9,752 bases of DNA from the NCBI GenBank assembly GCA_023395695.1, contig JAEWYJ010000084.1, positions 1 to 9,752 of the forward strand, read 5' to 3'. Position numbers and translations under genes: made by a program. Of the stretch, positions 1-5,528 are shown one piece after another; positions within the stretch are counted from its first letter, which is position 1; each line of letters starts with the position of its first letter. The notes beneath the pieces are model-generated. The model was not told the DNA's origin. It worked only from the letters and a program-made list of their open reading frames with translations, and made no database searches. The stretch comes from Bacillota bacterium (GTDB lineage: Bacteria > Bacillota > Clostridia > Oscillospirales > Ruminococcaceae).

Positions 1-1
1 G

Positions 2-799
2 CTTGTAACAGATATTAAAATTAGTGGAGGAGGGGGTGGTGATAGGGCCTCAAATGTTATAGACGGAGCAATGAAAGGGTGGACGGTAGCGAGTAAGTTG
101 CCACTGCCGGTATGGGGGAAACTTGCATTAGCTGCAAGCATTTTAATACTTGGCGGTTCAAAACAAACAGACGCCGAGTTCATAAAATGGTATGAGCAGG
201 AGCGTCCATATTCCGTAAGCAATAAGGCTTTGGATGCTGGCAAAGAAGCTGAAAAGTTGGTTGCCGAATTGAGCGGAACAGCCTATGAAGAACCGAGCAA
301 TGACCCACCGCTTACCGACTGGTTTATGACCCATACCAGCCTTCCACCCGATTTGGCGGTTCCAACTACTTCCAGGGAGGCTGCCGCCCTCATGGACGAA
401 ATAGAAGTCGCGCGCGCAGCTGTATCCGCTAAGAAGGGAGAAACCAAAGGTTATGCTAAGGTGGCAGCGCATGACAGCAGCTCGGAGTATAGCAACCTTA
501 TGCGCCATAACGGTGTGAAACCAGATGAAATAACCTATGGCCTGAATACCGAGTACGACCATTTAATGCGGTATAACGTCCAAGAGACCATCGTCGCCAT
601 GCCGCCTCAGTCGGCGCAGGTCGTTGTACAAGCCGTGCCGGCGGCAGCGCCTGAGCAGACCATCACCATCCATATGAACAACGAGATTAAGGGCGCGCTT
701 TATGACGCGCGGGCGTTTAAAGACCTGAGCGACTATCTCGTCGACCGGCTCAAAGAGCAGTTCGACAGGCGGGGCGTCCGCTATTCAAATAACTGGTAA
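2..799 (+). CDS. Probable phage tail tape measure protein, C-terminal part (5' partial)
   Basis: The reading frame is open from base 2 with no stop before 797-799, so the gene begins outside the window; the first in-frame ATG (71) is probably internal because no good ribosome binding site precedes it and residues upstream are Gly-rich coding-like sequence. A short hydrophobic stretch (KLALAASILILGG) lies near residues 16-28 counted from that ATG. A low-complexity Ala/Val/Pro segment precedes a charged C-terminal helix (about residues 200-235, ITIHMNNEIKG then DYLVDRLKEQF), resembling the C-termini of tape measure proteins as I recall them. The role would be setting tail length and scaffolding tail assembly. 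The neighbouring DUF2577 gene supports a tail function. The copies EYSNLMRHN and EYDHLMRYN form an internal repeat. The first roughly 600 bases look less GC-rich than the rest. Without the N-terminus, another phage structural protein remains possible. Confidence 0.5.
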   Translation, partial: LVTDIKISGGGGGDRASNVIDGAMKGWTVASKLPLPVWGKLALAASILILGGSKQTDAEFIKWYEQERPYSVSNKALDAGKEAEKLVAELSGTAYEEPSNDPPLTDWFMTHTSLPPDLAVPTTSREAAALMDEIEVARAAVSAKKGETKGYAKVAAHDSSSEYSNLMRHNGVKPDEITYGLNTEYDHLMRYNVQETIVAMPPQSAQVVVQAVPAAAPEQTITIHMNNEIKGALYDARAFKDLSDYLVDRLKEQFDRRGVRYSNNW

Positions 800-832
800 A
801 AATCATTTAACAACAGAAAGGAAGGCCCAAAA

Positions 833-1186
833 ATGGATATGTTAAGCGTTGTTGAGGATATTGTCCACGAAATTTTACGCGTCGAGCCGCTGACCCGGGT
901 GCAGTACGGCACCTTTACCGGTACGCACATGCGCATCGATGCGCTGCCGCTCGACCTGCCGATGGATATGATCGAAATTCCCCCGTCGCTGCAAAGCTTT
1001 GAAGCGACAATGAGCTGTGCGCTCACCGAGGGACAGGGCGTTGAGATTACCGGTAGCGGCAGCGTGCGTAAAATTACGCTGACCGACGTGCCGGTCACCC
1101 TCACGCGCGGCTTAAAGCCGGGCAACAAGGTGACGCTGCTGCGGCACAACGGCGGGCAAAAGTTTACGGTGCTCGACAAGCTCTAG
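833..1186 (+). CDS. DUF2577 (XkdR-like) phage tail/baseplate-region protein
   Basis: This 117-residue protein matches the DUF2577 family, typified by XkdR of the PBSX prophage, in both length and pattern. An N-terminal helix (residues 1-20) is followed by a beta strand with YGTFTG (about 26-31), then RIDALPLDLPMDMIEIPPSL, and a C-terminal block LKPGNKVTLLRHNGGQKFTVLDKL (about 94-117) that is the most recognisable part; the GDKV.LLR..GGQ.F.VLD ending is typical. XkdR-type genes lie in contractile-tail clusters between the tape measure and baseplate genes; the exact function is not established. The ATG at 833 has an AAAGGAAGG site at 817-825 with a 7-base spacer. It begins 33 bases after the tape measure stop, consistent with one transcript. 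The DUF2634 and baseplate J genes normally downstream are missing. Confidence 0.75.
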   Translation: MDMLSVVEDIVHEILRVEPLTRVQYGTFTGTHMRIDALPLDLPMDMIEIPPSLQSFEATMSCALTEGQGVEITGSGSVRKITLTDVPVTLTRGLKPGNKVTLLRHNGGQKFTVLDKL

Positions 1187-1196
1187 GAGAAAAAGT

Positions 1197-1224
1197 CCGC
1201 GGTGCAAAATCCTGTTTGCCGCGG
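1197..1224 (+). other. Stem-loop after the DUF2577 gene
   Basis: CCGCGG (1197-1202) pairs with CCGCGG (1219-1224), and CAAA (1205-1208) with TTTG (1215-1218), leaving a two-base bulge and a six-base loop. It begins 10 bases after the DUF2577 stop. There is no T-tract, so it is not a classical intrinsic terminator; it could be a transcript-stabilising or pausing hairpin. Confidence 0.4.
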
Positions 1225-1325
1225 GCGCTCAAGACAGTCTAAGCCGGCGTATGCCATCATAAGCTTTAAGGACAGGCGCAGCCCTGACAGGGGAATGCAG
1301 GGCCGGCGCCGAGCGGCATAAAATC

Positions 1326-1344
1326 TATAGCCCAACCGGCTATA
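1326..1344 (+). other. Stem-loop in the GH25 leader
   Basis: A perfect 7-bp inverted repeat, TATAGCC/GGCTATA, with a CAACC loop. It is flanked by two GGCGCC hexamers (1305-1310 and 1356-1361) that could pair around it as an outer stem. It lies 64 bases before the GH25 start. Its function is unknown; it may be a leader structure or a scar of deleted sequence. Confidence 0.35.
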
Positions 1345-1408
1345 AGGGAACAACAGGCGCCGCGCGAAAACATCACAGCCGCGCGAGCTGCAAGAAAGGA
1401 AGAACGTG

Positions 1409-2101
1409 ATGATTAAGCAGGTAATTGACATTTCGGAGCACAACCTACGGCAGGGGGCAATCGACTGGCAGCGGGTGCGCGCCGCCGGTATCGACGGCGT
1501 CATGCTGCGCGCGGGCTGGGCGGGCTACTACGGCGACCTTGTAAGGGACGACGCCCTCGATGAAAGCATTAAAGCCGCAAGCACGGCGGGACTGGCCGTT
1601 GGCCTGTATGTTTACGCTTACACCAAAACGCCGGCGGCGGCCCACCGCGCGGCGGGGCAGGCGGTGGAGATTGCCGAGCGGCACCCGGGCAAAATTAATA
1701 TGCCAATCGCCTTTTGCGTGTGGGAGACCGACCTGCCCTGCCTCGTTGGTCAGGGCAAGGAGGGGCTGACCGACAGCGTTATCGCTTTTTTGTTTGAGAT
1801 TGAACGCCTGGGCTACTGCGGCGTTTTTCATACCTATACCGCCTTTGCGCTAACCTATTTAAACCTTACCCGGCTCTGCGCGCGCGACGTCTGGATTGCC
1901 GACTACCGCGGCGACGAAGCGGTGCTGCAGCGCCAGCTGGGCCGCCGGGATTACGGCATGTGGCAGTATATTGGCGAGCGGGGCGCATGCGACGGTGTGC
2001 CGGGCGGTTGCCGCCGCAGCCATTGCTATATCGACTATCCGTTGTACATAGCCAAGCGCCGGCTCAATAATCAGGACTGCTCCGCAAAGGTCAGGGCCTG
2101 A
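1409..2101 (+). CDS. GH25-family lysozyme-like protein with altered active site
   Basis: The 230-residue protein has the glycoside hydrolase family 25 fold pattern throughout. VIDISEHN (5-12) contains the conserved first Asp (D7). IDWQRVRAAGIDGVMLRAGW (18-37), AGLAVGLYVYAYT (60-72), the strand MPIAF (98-102), LTDSVIAFLFEIERLGY (120-136), VWIADY (161-166) and YGMWQYIG (182-189) follow in family order. GH25 enzymes cleave the MurNAc-GlcNAc bond of peptidoglycan; in phages they serve as endolysins. Here the usual DxE pair after the central strand reads C103-V-W105, and the late VDxN motif appears as RRSH (202-205), so activity is doubtful. Eight cysteines are present, unusual for the family. ATG 1409 is preferred over GTG 1406 because AAGGAAG ends at 1402, giving a six-base spacer. 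No signal peptide and no holin gene are visible. Family assignment is firm; loss of function is inference from a mental alignment. Confidence 0.8.
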   Translation: MIKQVIDISEHNLRQGAIDWQRVRAAGIDGVMLRAGWAGYYGDLVRDDALDESIKAASTAGLAVGLYVYAYTKTPAAAHRAAGQAVEIAERHPGKINMPIAFCVWETDLPCLVGQGKEGLTDSVIAFLFEIERLGYCGVFHTYTAFALTYLNLTRLCARDVWIADYRGDEAVLQRQLGRRDYGMWQYIGERGACDGVPGGCRRSHCYIDYPLYIAKRRLNNQDCSAKVRA

Positions 2102-2251
2102 CGAGCCGATGTATTTTAAAAGCGGCCCAGCGTCGGCGTGCCTATTTTTTGAGTTGCAGGGCGGACGCCGCAGCCGGTCTGGCCCCGGCAACAAGGACAA
2201 CGCAGCAATGCGAAAAACCGGCCGTCAGGATGGGACGGTTTTGAAGCTGGA

Positions 2252-2268
2252 CGGTTATAAAATAACCG
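2252..2268. repeat. Short inverted repeat between GH25 and the terminator
   Basis: CGGTTATAAAATAACCG is a 7-bp perfect dyad with an AAA centre. It lies in a gene-free 209-base stretch (2102-2310). It could be a protein-binding site or a weak hairpin; nothing around it assigns a role. Confidence 0.3.
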
Positions 2269-2310
2269 CGCCGAGCCTGCTTTGCCTTCCAACCGGCCTG
2301 ACACAGCAAC

Positions 2311-2347
2311 AAAAGCTGCCGCCCGATGCTTGCGGGCGGCAGCTTTT
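2311..2347. terminator. Bidirectional intrinsic terminator
   Basis: A perfect 15-bp stem, AAAAGCTGCCGCCCG pairing with CGGGCGGCAGCTTTT, encloses a seven-base loop. Read on the + strand it ends in TTTTT; read on the - strand it also ends in TTTT. It sits 20 bases beyond the stop of the - strand alcohol dehydrogenase and 210 bases beyond the + strand GH25 stop, so it serves a convergent pair. Confidence 0.9.
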
Positions 2348-2367
2348 TGGCTTGTAAATAACGCTTC

Positions 2368-3417
2368 TCAGTCAATAATAACGACAGGCTTAATCAGATC
2401 GGCGGGTTTTTTGTCCATCAGCTCAAAGGCGTCGGGAATTTTATCAAAGCCGTGCAGCCGGTGCGAGATGAGCTTTGTCGTATCAATGCGGCCGTGCTTG
2501 ATTAATTCGAGCATCTTTTGAATTCTGACCGCGCCGCCGGGGCAGAAGCCGCCGCGGATGGTTTTGTTCGCCATGCCCAAACCCCACGAATAAGCGGGCA
2601 TGGAAAGCACATCCTTAATATCAAAGAAATTGACGTTTGAAATATAGCCGCCCGCGCGGGTCATATCCACGGCCTGCCGGAAGGTTTCCTGCGTGCCGCC
2701 CGCAATAATGACCGAATCGGCGCCGCCGGTCATCTCAAGCACCTGCGCGACAATGTCGCCGGCCTTGTAGCTGACAATGTCGGTCGCACCGTATTCTTTG
2801 GCAACCGCTACGCAGTTGGGGCGGGTGCCGACGGCGATAATGCGCCCCGCGCCGTGCAGCCTTGCGCCTGCGACCGCCATCAGCCCCACCGGGCCGATGC
2901 CGATGACGACAACGGTGTCGCCAAAGCGGATGTTCGCGTTCTCAACGCCGTGCAGGCCGGTGGACATCATATCCACGGTCATGACCGCCGCCTCGGGCGA
3001 GACGCCCTCGGGCAGCGCAACAAGGTTGGCATCGGCCAGATTGACGTGAAAATATTCGGCGAAGGTGCCGTCCTTAGAGCCTAAAAACTTAAAGCTTTGC
3101 ATCACCCCTTCGTCGTGGGCGTTATATTCGCCCTGCACGCCGGGGGCCAGCCAGTTGGGGGTAACGCAGGGCACCACAACGGCGTCGCCCGGCTTGAATT
3201 TTGTAACAAGACTGCCAACCTCGTCCACAATACCCACGGCCTCATGGCCGAGAATCAGATTCTTTTTTACACTTGAGCCGCCGTGCAGCACATGCACGTC
3301 CGACGAGCAGGGCGCCACGACGGTCGGGCGGACAATTGCGTCAAGCGCGCCGCAGGCGGGGCGCTGCTTTTCAATCCAGCCCGCCGTATTTAAATCCAAC
3401 ATGCCAAAACCCTTCAT
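2368..3417 (-). CDS. adh: NADP-dependent secondary-alcohol (isopropanol) dehydrogenase, zinc MDR family
   Basis: The 349-residue protein closely follows the clostridial/Thermoanaerobacter secondary-alcohol dehydrogenases along its full length: MKGFGML start, WIEK, DAIVRP, APCSSD, ILGHEAVG, PCVTPNW, DGTFAEYFHVN, DMMSTG, and the ending KPADLIKPVVIID. These cytosolic enzymes interconvert ketones such as acetone and secondary alcohols, usually with NADP(H). The expected catalytic zinc ligands are present: C37, H58 (with E59) and D149. The Rossmann motif GIGPVG (about 173-178) is intact, and the later VGTRP carries the Thr-Arg pair matching the NADP-selecting Ser/Thr-Arg of the family. AAGGAGG lies at 3428-3434 (complement), 10 bases before the ATG. 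It is transcribed alone, divergently from the thyX operon and convergently to the phage remnant. Substrate preference is inferred from similarity. Confidence 0.9.
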   Translation of the reverse strand: MKGFGMLDLNTAGWIEKQRPACGALDAIVRPTVVAPCSSDVHVLHGGSSVKKNLILGHEAVGIVDEVGSLVTKFKPGDAVVVPCVTPNWLAPGVQGEYNAHDEGVMQSFKFLGSKDGTFAEYFHVNLADANLVALPEGVSPEAAVMTVDMMSTGLHGVENANIRFGDTVVVIGIGPVGLMAVAGARLHGAGRIIAVGTRPNCVAVAKEYGATDIVSYKAGDIVAQVLEMTGGADSVIIAGGTQETFRQAVDMTRAGGYISNVNFFDIKDVLSMPAYSWGLGMANKTIRGGFCPGGAVRIQKMLELIKHGRIDTTKLISHRLHGFDKIPDAFELMDKKPADLIKPVVIID

Positions 3418-3420
3418 ACT

Positions 3421-3468
3421 TTATAAGCCTCCTTGCGCGTATATTATAAGTCCTTTTTATATTATAAG
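3421..3468. repeat. Three TTATAAG direct repeats upstream of adh
   Basis: TTATAAG occurs at 3421-3427, 3444-3450 and 3462-3468; the last two are part of an identical 10-mer ATATTATAAG. They overlap the -10 region, the transcript start and the 5' leader of adh. They could be tandem -10 elements or binding sites for a regulator; the sequence alone does not decide. Confidence 0.4.
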
Positions 3469-3489
3469 ATAATGTTAAAAAAATATCAA
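3461..3489 (-). promoter_or_regulatory. Sigma-A type promoter for adh
   Basis: On the - strand, TTGATA (3484-3489) and a perfect TATAAT (3461-3466) are separated by exactly 17 bases of AT-rich DNA. Transcription would start near 3454, giving a leader of roughly 37 bases with the AAGGAGG site. A second TATAAT (3443-3448) lacks a good -35 partner. Confidence 0.75.
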
Positions 3490-3651
3490 GTAGTAAAACA
3501 GGAATTATTTTTAATTGTGCACGGCCGCATAGCCTTTATCCCCCGGATAAAAGCAGCAAAAGCCGCTTGTTTTCCGGCATTTTTTGTGTGGATAATCTGT
3601 AAATTCCGGCAGAAAAACAGCCCGGATCTGTCTGGTGAAAGGCGGCGGTTA
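3490..3651. other. Intergenic stretch between divergent promoters, no feature recognised
   Basis: This is the upstream half of the 518-base gap between adh and thyX. It lies between the two divergent promoters. I see no convincing gene, RNA motif or clear operator here; open frames crossing it have no family-like content. Confidence 0.5.
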
Positions 3652-3680
3652 TTGACATCAGGGGGTTTTGAGGGTACTAT
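3652..3680 (+). promoter_or_regulatory. Sigma-A type promoter for the thyX operon
   Basis: A perfect TTGACA (3652-3657) is followed after 17 bases by TACTAT (3675-3680). Transcription would start near 3687, giving a leader of about 250 bases before thyX. No other comparable + strand promoter is seen before thyX. Confidence 0.75.
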
Positions 3681-3715
3681 ATAAAGGAATTTGACCGTGC
3701 TGCCGATGGATATGC

Positions 3716-3750
3716 TCCCTGCCGCGCGCCTTGTCCCGGCAGGGATTTTT
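3716..3750 (+). terminator. Intrinsic-terminator-like hairpin in the thyX leader (attenuator or end of a short RNA)
   Basis: TCCCTGCCG (3716-3724) pairs perfectly with CGGCAGGGA (3737-3745), followed directly by TTTTT (3746-3750). It starts only about 30 bases after the predicted transcript start. An upstream CTGCCG (3700-3705) duplicates the stem core at 3719-3724 and could compete for the same partner CGGCAG (3737-3742), a possible antiterminator arrangement. It would yield a transcript of about 64 bases when used. The remaining leader is too short for most known riboswitch aptamers. Confidence 0.6.
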
Positions 3751-3855
3751 ATATTCGCCCGGCGCGACTTCTTAAAAATTTTCTGCGGCCGTTTTGCCTC
3801 CAACGCAAAGCGCAGCCCAAACGCCCGGAGCAAGGACCGGTATTTCGGCCCTGCC

Positions 3856-3896
3856 GGCGGCTTTTATTGCGGGGCTGCCGCCCTTTGCGGCTTTTT
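3856..3896 (+). promoter_or_regulatory. Second leader hairpin with T-tract and a competing pairing
   Basis: GCCGC (3877-3881) pairs with GCGGC (3887-3891), followed by TTTTT (3892-3896). The upstream GGCGGC (3856-3861) can instead pair with GCCGCC (3877-3882), which would break the smaller hairpin. The arrangement resembles a terminator/antiterminator switch, but the stem is only 5 bp and GC-rich sequence makes chance pairings common. Confidence 0.3.
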
Positions 3897-3915
3897 AAGA
3901 ACTGTGCCGGCCGGC

Positions 3916-3938
3916 GCCCGAAGGAGGGGCTTTTTTTG
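3916..3938 (+). promoter_or_regulatory. thyX: thyX ribosome binding site and TTG start inside a T-tract
   Basis: AAGGAGG (3921-3927) is followed by GGC and seven T residues; the last two T's with G3938 form the TTG start. This spacing (8 bases) decides the start at 3936. GCCC (3916-3919) can pair with GGGC (3927-3930), placing most of the Shine-Dalgarno sequence in the loop of a hairpin that ends in seven T's. The 4-bp stem is weak, so any regulatory effect is speculative. Confidence 0.6.
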
Positions 3939-4694
3939 CCTAAAGTCACGCTGCTATGTCATACCCCTGACCCTGAGCGGGTGGTGGCCGCCGCCGCCAA
4001 GCTGTGCTATTCGGCGCAGTCAGTCGAGGGGCTGTTAGACGGCCTGACCCCCGAAAAAACCGGGGGCTTTTTAAAAATGCTGATGGAGCTGGGCCACGAA
4101 AGCCCGGTGGAGCATGTCAGCTTCACCTTTGCGATCGAGGGGGTGTCGCGCGCGCTTTTAGCGCAGATTACCCGCCACCGCATTGCGTCCTACAGCGTGC
4201 AGAGCCAGCGCTATGTGCGGCTGTCGCCCTTTGAATACGTCACCCCGCCCGAGGTGGCCGCAGACCCCGACGCGCTTTTGGCCTACCGCAGCGCGATGAA
4301 GGCCGCCGCCGAGAGCTATGAGAAGATTACCGCCATCCTCAAGGAAAAGCATTTAAAAGTGCTGCTCGCTCAGGGCATGCCGGAAAAGCAGGCCGCGTCC
4401 AGGGCCGAAAAACAGGCCATTGAGGACGCGCGCTTTGTGCTTCCCAACGCCTGCGAGACCCGCATGATTGTTACGATGAACGCGCGCAGCCTTTATAATT
4501 TCTTTAACCATCGCTGCTGCACCCGCGCCCAGTGGGAGATCCGTGAGGTGGCCGACCAGATGCTGATGCTGGTCAAGCAGGTTGCGCCGCTGCTGTTTTC
4601 GCATTCCGGCCCGCCCTGCGTGTCGGGCGGCTGCCCCGAAGGTAAAATGAGCTGCGGAAGAATGAAAGAAATGCGGGAACGCTATAATAGTTGA
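3936..4694 (+). CDS. thyX: FAD-dependent thymidylate synthase ThyX
   Basis: ThyX makes dTMP from dUMP using methylene-tetrahydrofolate as carbon donor and reduced FAD as reductant, releasing tetrahydrofolate rather than dihydrofolate. From the TTG start the protein has 252 residues. HESPVEH (54-60) and the signature RHRIASYSVQSQR (80-92, the RHRxxS..S.R motif) bind FAD and dUMP; the often conserved Asn within the signature is Ser here. ARFVLPN (165-171) and MNARSLYNFFNHR (181-193) supply the usual C-terminal substrate-binding and catalytic region. The tail has C228, C233 and C240 in a CVSGGCPEGKMSCG context, common in clostridial ThyX as I recall. An ATG at 3867 would add residues without family similarity and lacks the strong site at 3921. 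It is first in the operon. No thyA is in the window. Confidence 0.93.
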   Translation: MPKVTLLCHTPDPERVVAAAAKLCYSAQSVEGLLDGLTPEKTGGFLKMLMELGHESPVEHVSFTFAIEGVSRALLAQITRHRIASYSVQSQRYVRLSPFEYVTPPEVAADPDALLAYRSAMKAAAESYEKITAILKEKHLKVLLAQGMPEKQAASRAEKQAIEDARFVLPNACETRMIVTMNARSLYNFFNHRCCTRAQWEIREVADQMLMLVKQVAPLLFSHSGPPCVSGGCPEGKMSCGRMKEMRERYNS

Positions 4695-4703
4695 TGGGCT
4701 CCG

Positions 4704-4740
4704 TGAGCGCGCTGTATCTGCGCGGATATTTTGGCGCTCA
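4704..4740 (+). other. Possible stem-loop between thyX and tmk
   Basis: TGAGCGC (4704-4710) and GCGCTCA (4734-4740) form a 7-bp inverted repeat around a 23-base loop, starting 10 bases after the thyX stop. There is no T-tract. It may modulate read-through or RNA processing between the two genes. Confidence 0.3.
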
Positions 4741-4784
4741 GGGAAAATCAGGCGTGCGCCTGTCGCGCAGGACAACGAGGCGGC

Positions 4785-4853
4785 ATGAAAAAACGTCGCA
4801 GGGGCTGGGCGGTTCGGGCGTTAATGATCAATGAGGGGGTGCCGGAAAAATGA
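4785..4853 (+). CDS. Possible 22-residue upstream ORF coupled to tmk
   Basis: An ATG at 4785 opens a 22-codon frame, MKKRRRGWAVRALMINEGVP then EK, whose TGA stop (4851-4853) overlaps the tmk ATG (4850-4852) as ATGA. The peptide is strongly basic at its N-terminus. A weak GAGG lies at 4777-4780, only four bases ahead. The 4-base overlap is typical of translational coupling, so it could be a leader peptide for tmk. The short length and poor ribosome binding site mean that chance is equally plausible. Confidence 0.25.
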   Translation: MKKRRRGWAVRALMINEGVPEK

Positions 4854-5512
4854 ACGGCAGGCTGATTGTTTTTGAGGGCTTGGACGGCAGCGGCAAGGCG
4901 ACGCAGGCGGCTAAAGCGGTGCGGCGGCTGCAGGAGGCCGGGCAGCCGGTGCGGGGCATCTCCTTTCCGGACTATAACAGCGACTCGTCGGCGTTGGTCA
5001 GAATGTACCTGCGCGGGGAGGTCGGTGCGCTTGATACGGTCAACGTTTATGCGGCGTCGGGCTTTTATTCGCTCGACCGCTATATCAGCTACGAGCGCGA
5101 ATGGAAAACGGATTATCTGGCGGGCAAAACCATCATCGCCGACCGTTACACCACCTCCAACCTCTGCCACCAGATGGCCAAGCTGCCGCGCGGGGCGTGG
5201 ATGGACTATATCCATTGGCTTGAATACTATGAATATGTGCTGCTTGCGCTGCCAAAACCAGATAAAGTGCTGTATCTCGATATGCATCCCGAGGCTTCTC
5301 AGCGCCTGATGGCGCAGCGCTACTGCGGTGACGAGGCCAAAAAGGATCTGCACGAGCGCGACCGCGCCTATCTGGCGGCCTGCCGCGAGGCGGCGCTTTT
5401 TGCCGCCGCAACGCTGGGCTGGACCGTTTTGCCCTGCTCGGATGCGGCGCACAATCCCTACCCCATTGAGGAAATTGCCAACAGGGCTTTTTCCGAGATA
5501 TCTAAAGAGTAA
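4850..5512 (+). CDS. tmk: Thymidylate kinase (dTMP kinase)
   Basis: Tmk phosphorylates dTMP to dTDP with ATP in the cytosol, the step after thymidylate synthase on the way to dTTP. The 220-residue protein begins with strand LIVFEG and a P-loop GLDGSGKATQ (10-19). The family's DRY motif appears as IIADRYTTSN (95-104), and PDKVLYLDMHPEAS (137-150) is the usual strand before the lid. The lid region QRYCGDEAKKDLHERD (about 156-171) keeps the ..D.HE.D pattern. The canonical FxREPGG loop is replaced by SFPDYNSDSSALVRMYLRGE (38-57), a variant I associate with a clostridial subfamily. Lys-Ala-Thr in the P-loop differs from the more usual Lys-Ser/Gly-Thr. GAGGGGG (4833-4839) lies 10 bases ahead. Placement after thyX supports a dTTP supply role. 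Confidence 0.9.
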   Translation: MNGRLIVFEGLDGSGKATQAAKAVRRLQEAGQPVRGISFPDYNSDSSALVRMYLRGEVGALDTVNVYAASGFYSLDRYISYEREWKTDYLAGKTIIADRYTTSNLCHQMAKLPRGAWMDYIHWLEYYEYVLLALPKPDKVLYLDMHPEASQRLMAQRYCGDEAKKDLHERDRAYLAACREAALFAAATLGWTVLPCSDAAHNPYPIEEIANRAFSEISKE

Positions 5513-5528
5513 ATTATTCGGAGGCTTT

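Larger units (their letters stand above)
1..2101 (+). mobile_element. Right end of a phage-tail gene cluster (prophage remnant)
   Basis: Three consecutive + strand genes have phage character: a probable tape measure C-terminus, a DUF2577/XkdR-like protein and a GH25 lysozyme-like protein. In PBSX-like tail clusters the known order is tape measure, LysM protein, XkdQ, DUF2577, DUF2634, baseplate J and more, then lysis genes. Here DUF2577 directly follows the tape measure, and lysozyme follows after 222 bases, so several tail genes and any holin are absent. No integrase, attachment site or terminal repeat is visible in the window; the left part lies outside. Calling it a remnant is inference; a compact or domesticated tail element is the alternative. 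Confidence 0.5.

Noticed and set aside
2109..2357. An 82-codon + strand frame after GH25
   Set aside because: It has no ribosome binding site and reads through the 2311-2347 terminator, with no recognisable motif.
3687..3750. Known riboswitch (preQ1, fluoride, THF, ZTP) upstream of thyX
   Set aside because: Only about 30 bases precede the hairpin and none of the conserved cores I know for these classes is visible.
3691..4038. A 115-codon TTG-initiated frame through the thyX leader
   Set aside because: It runs through the terminator-like hairpin at 3716-3750 and overlaps thyX in another frame; its composition is Arg/Pro/Ala-rich with no family-like block.
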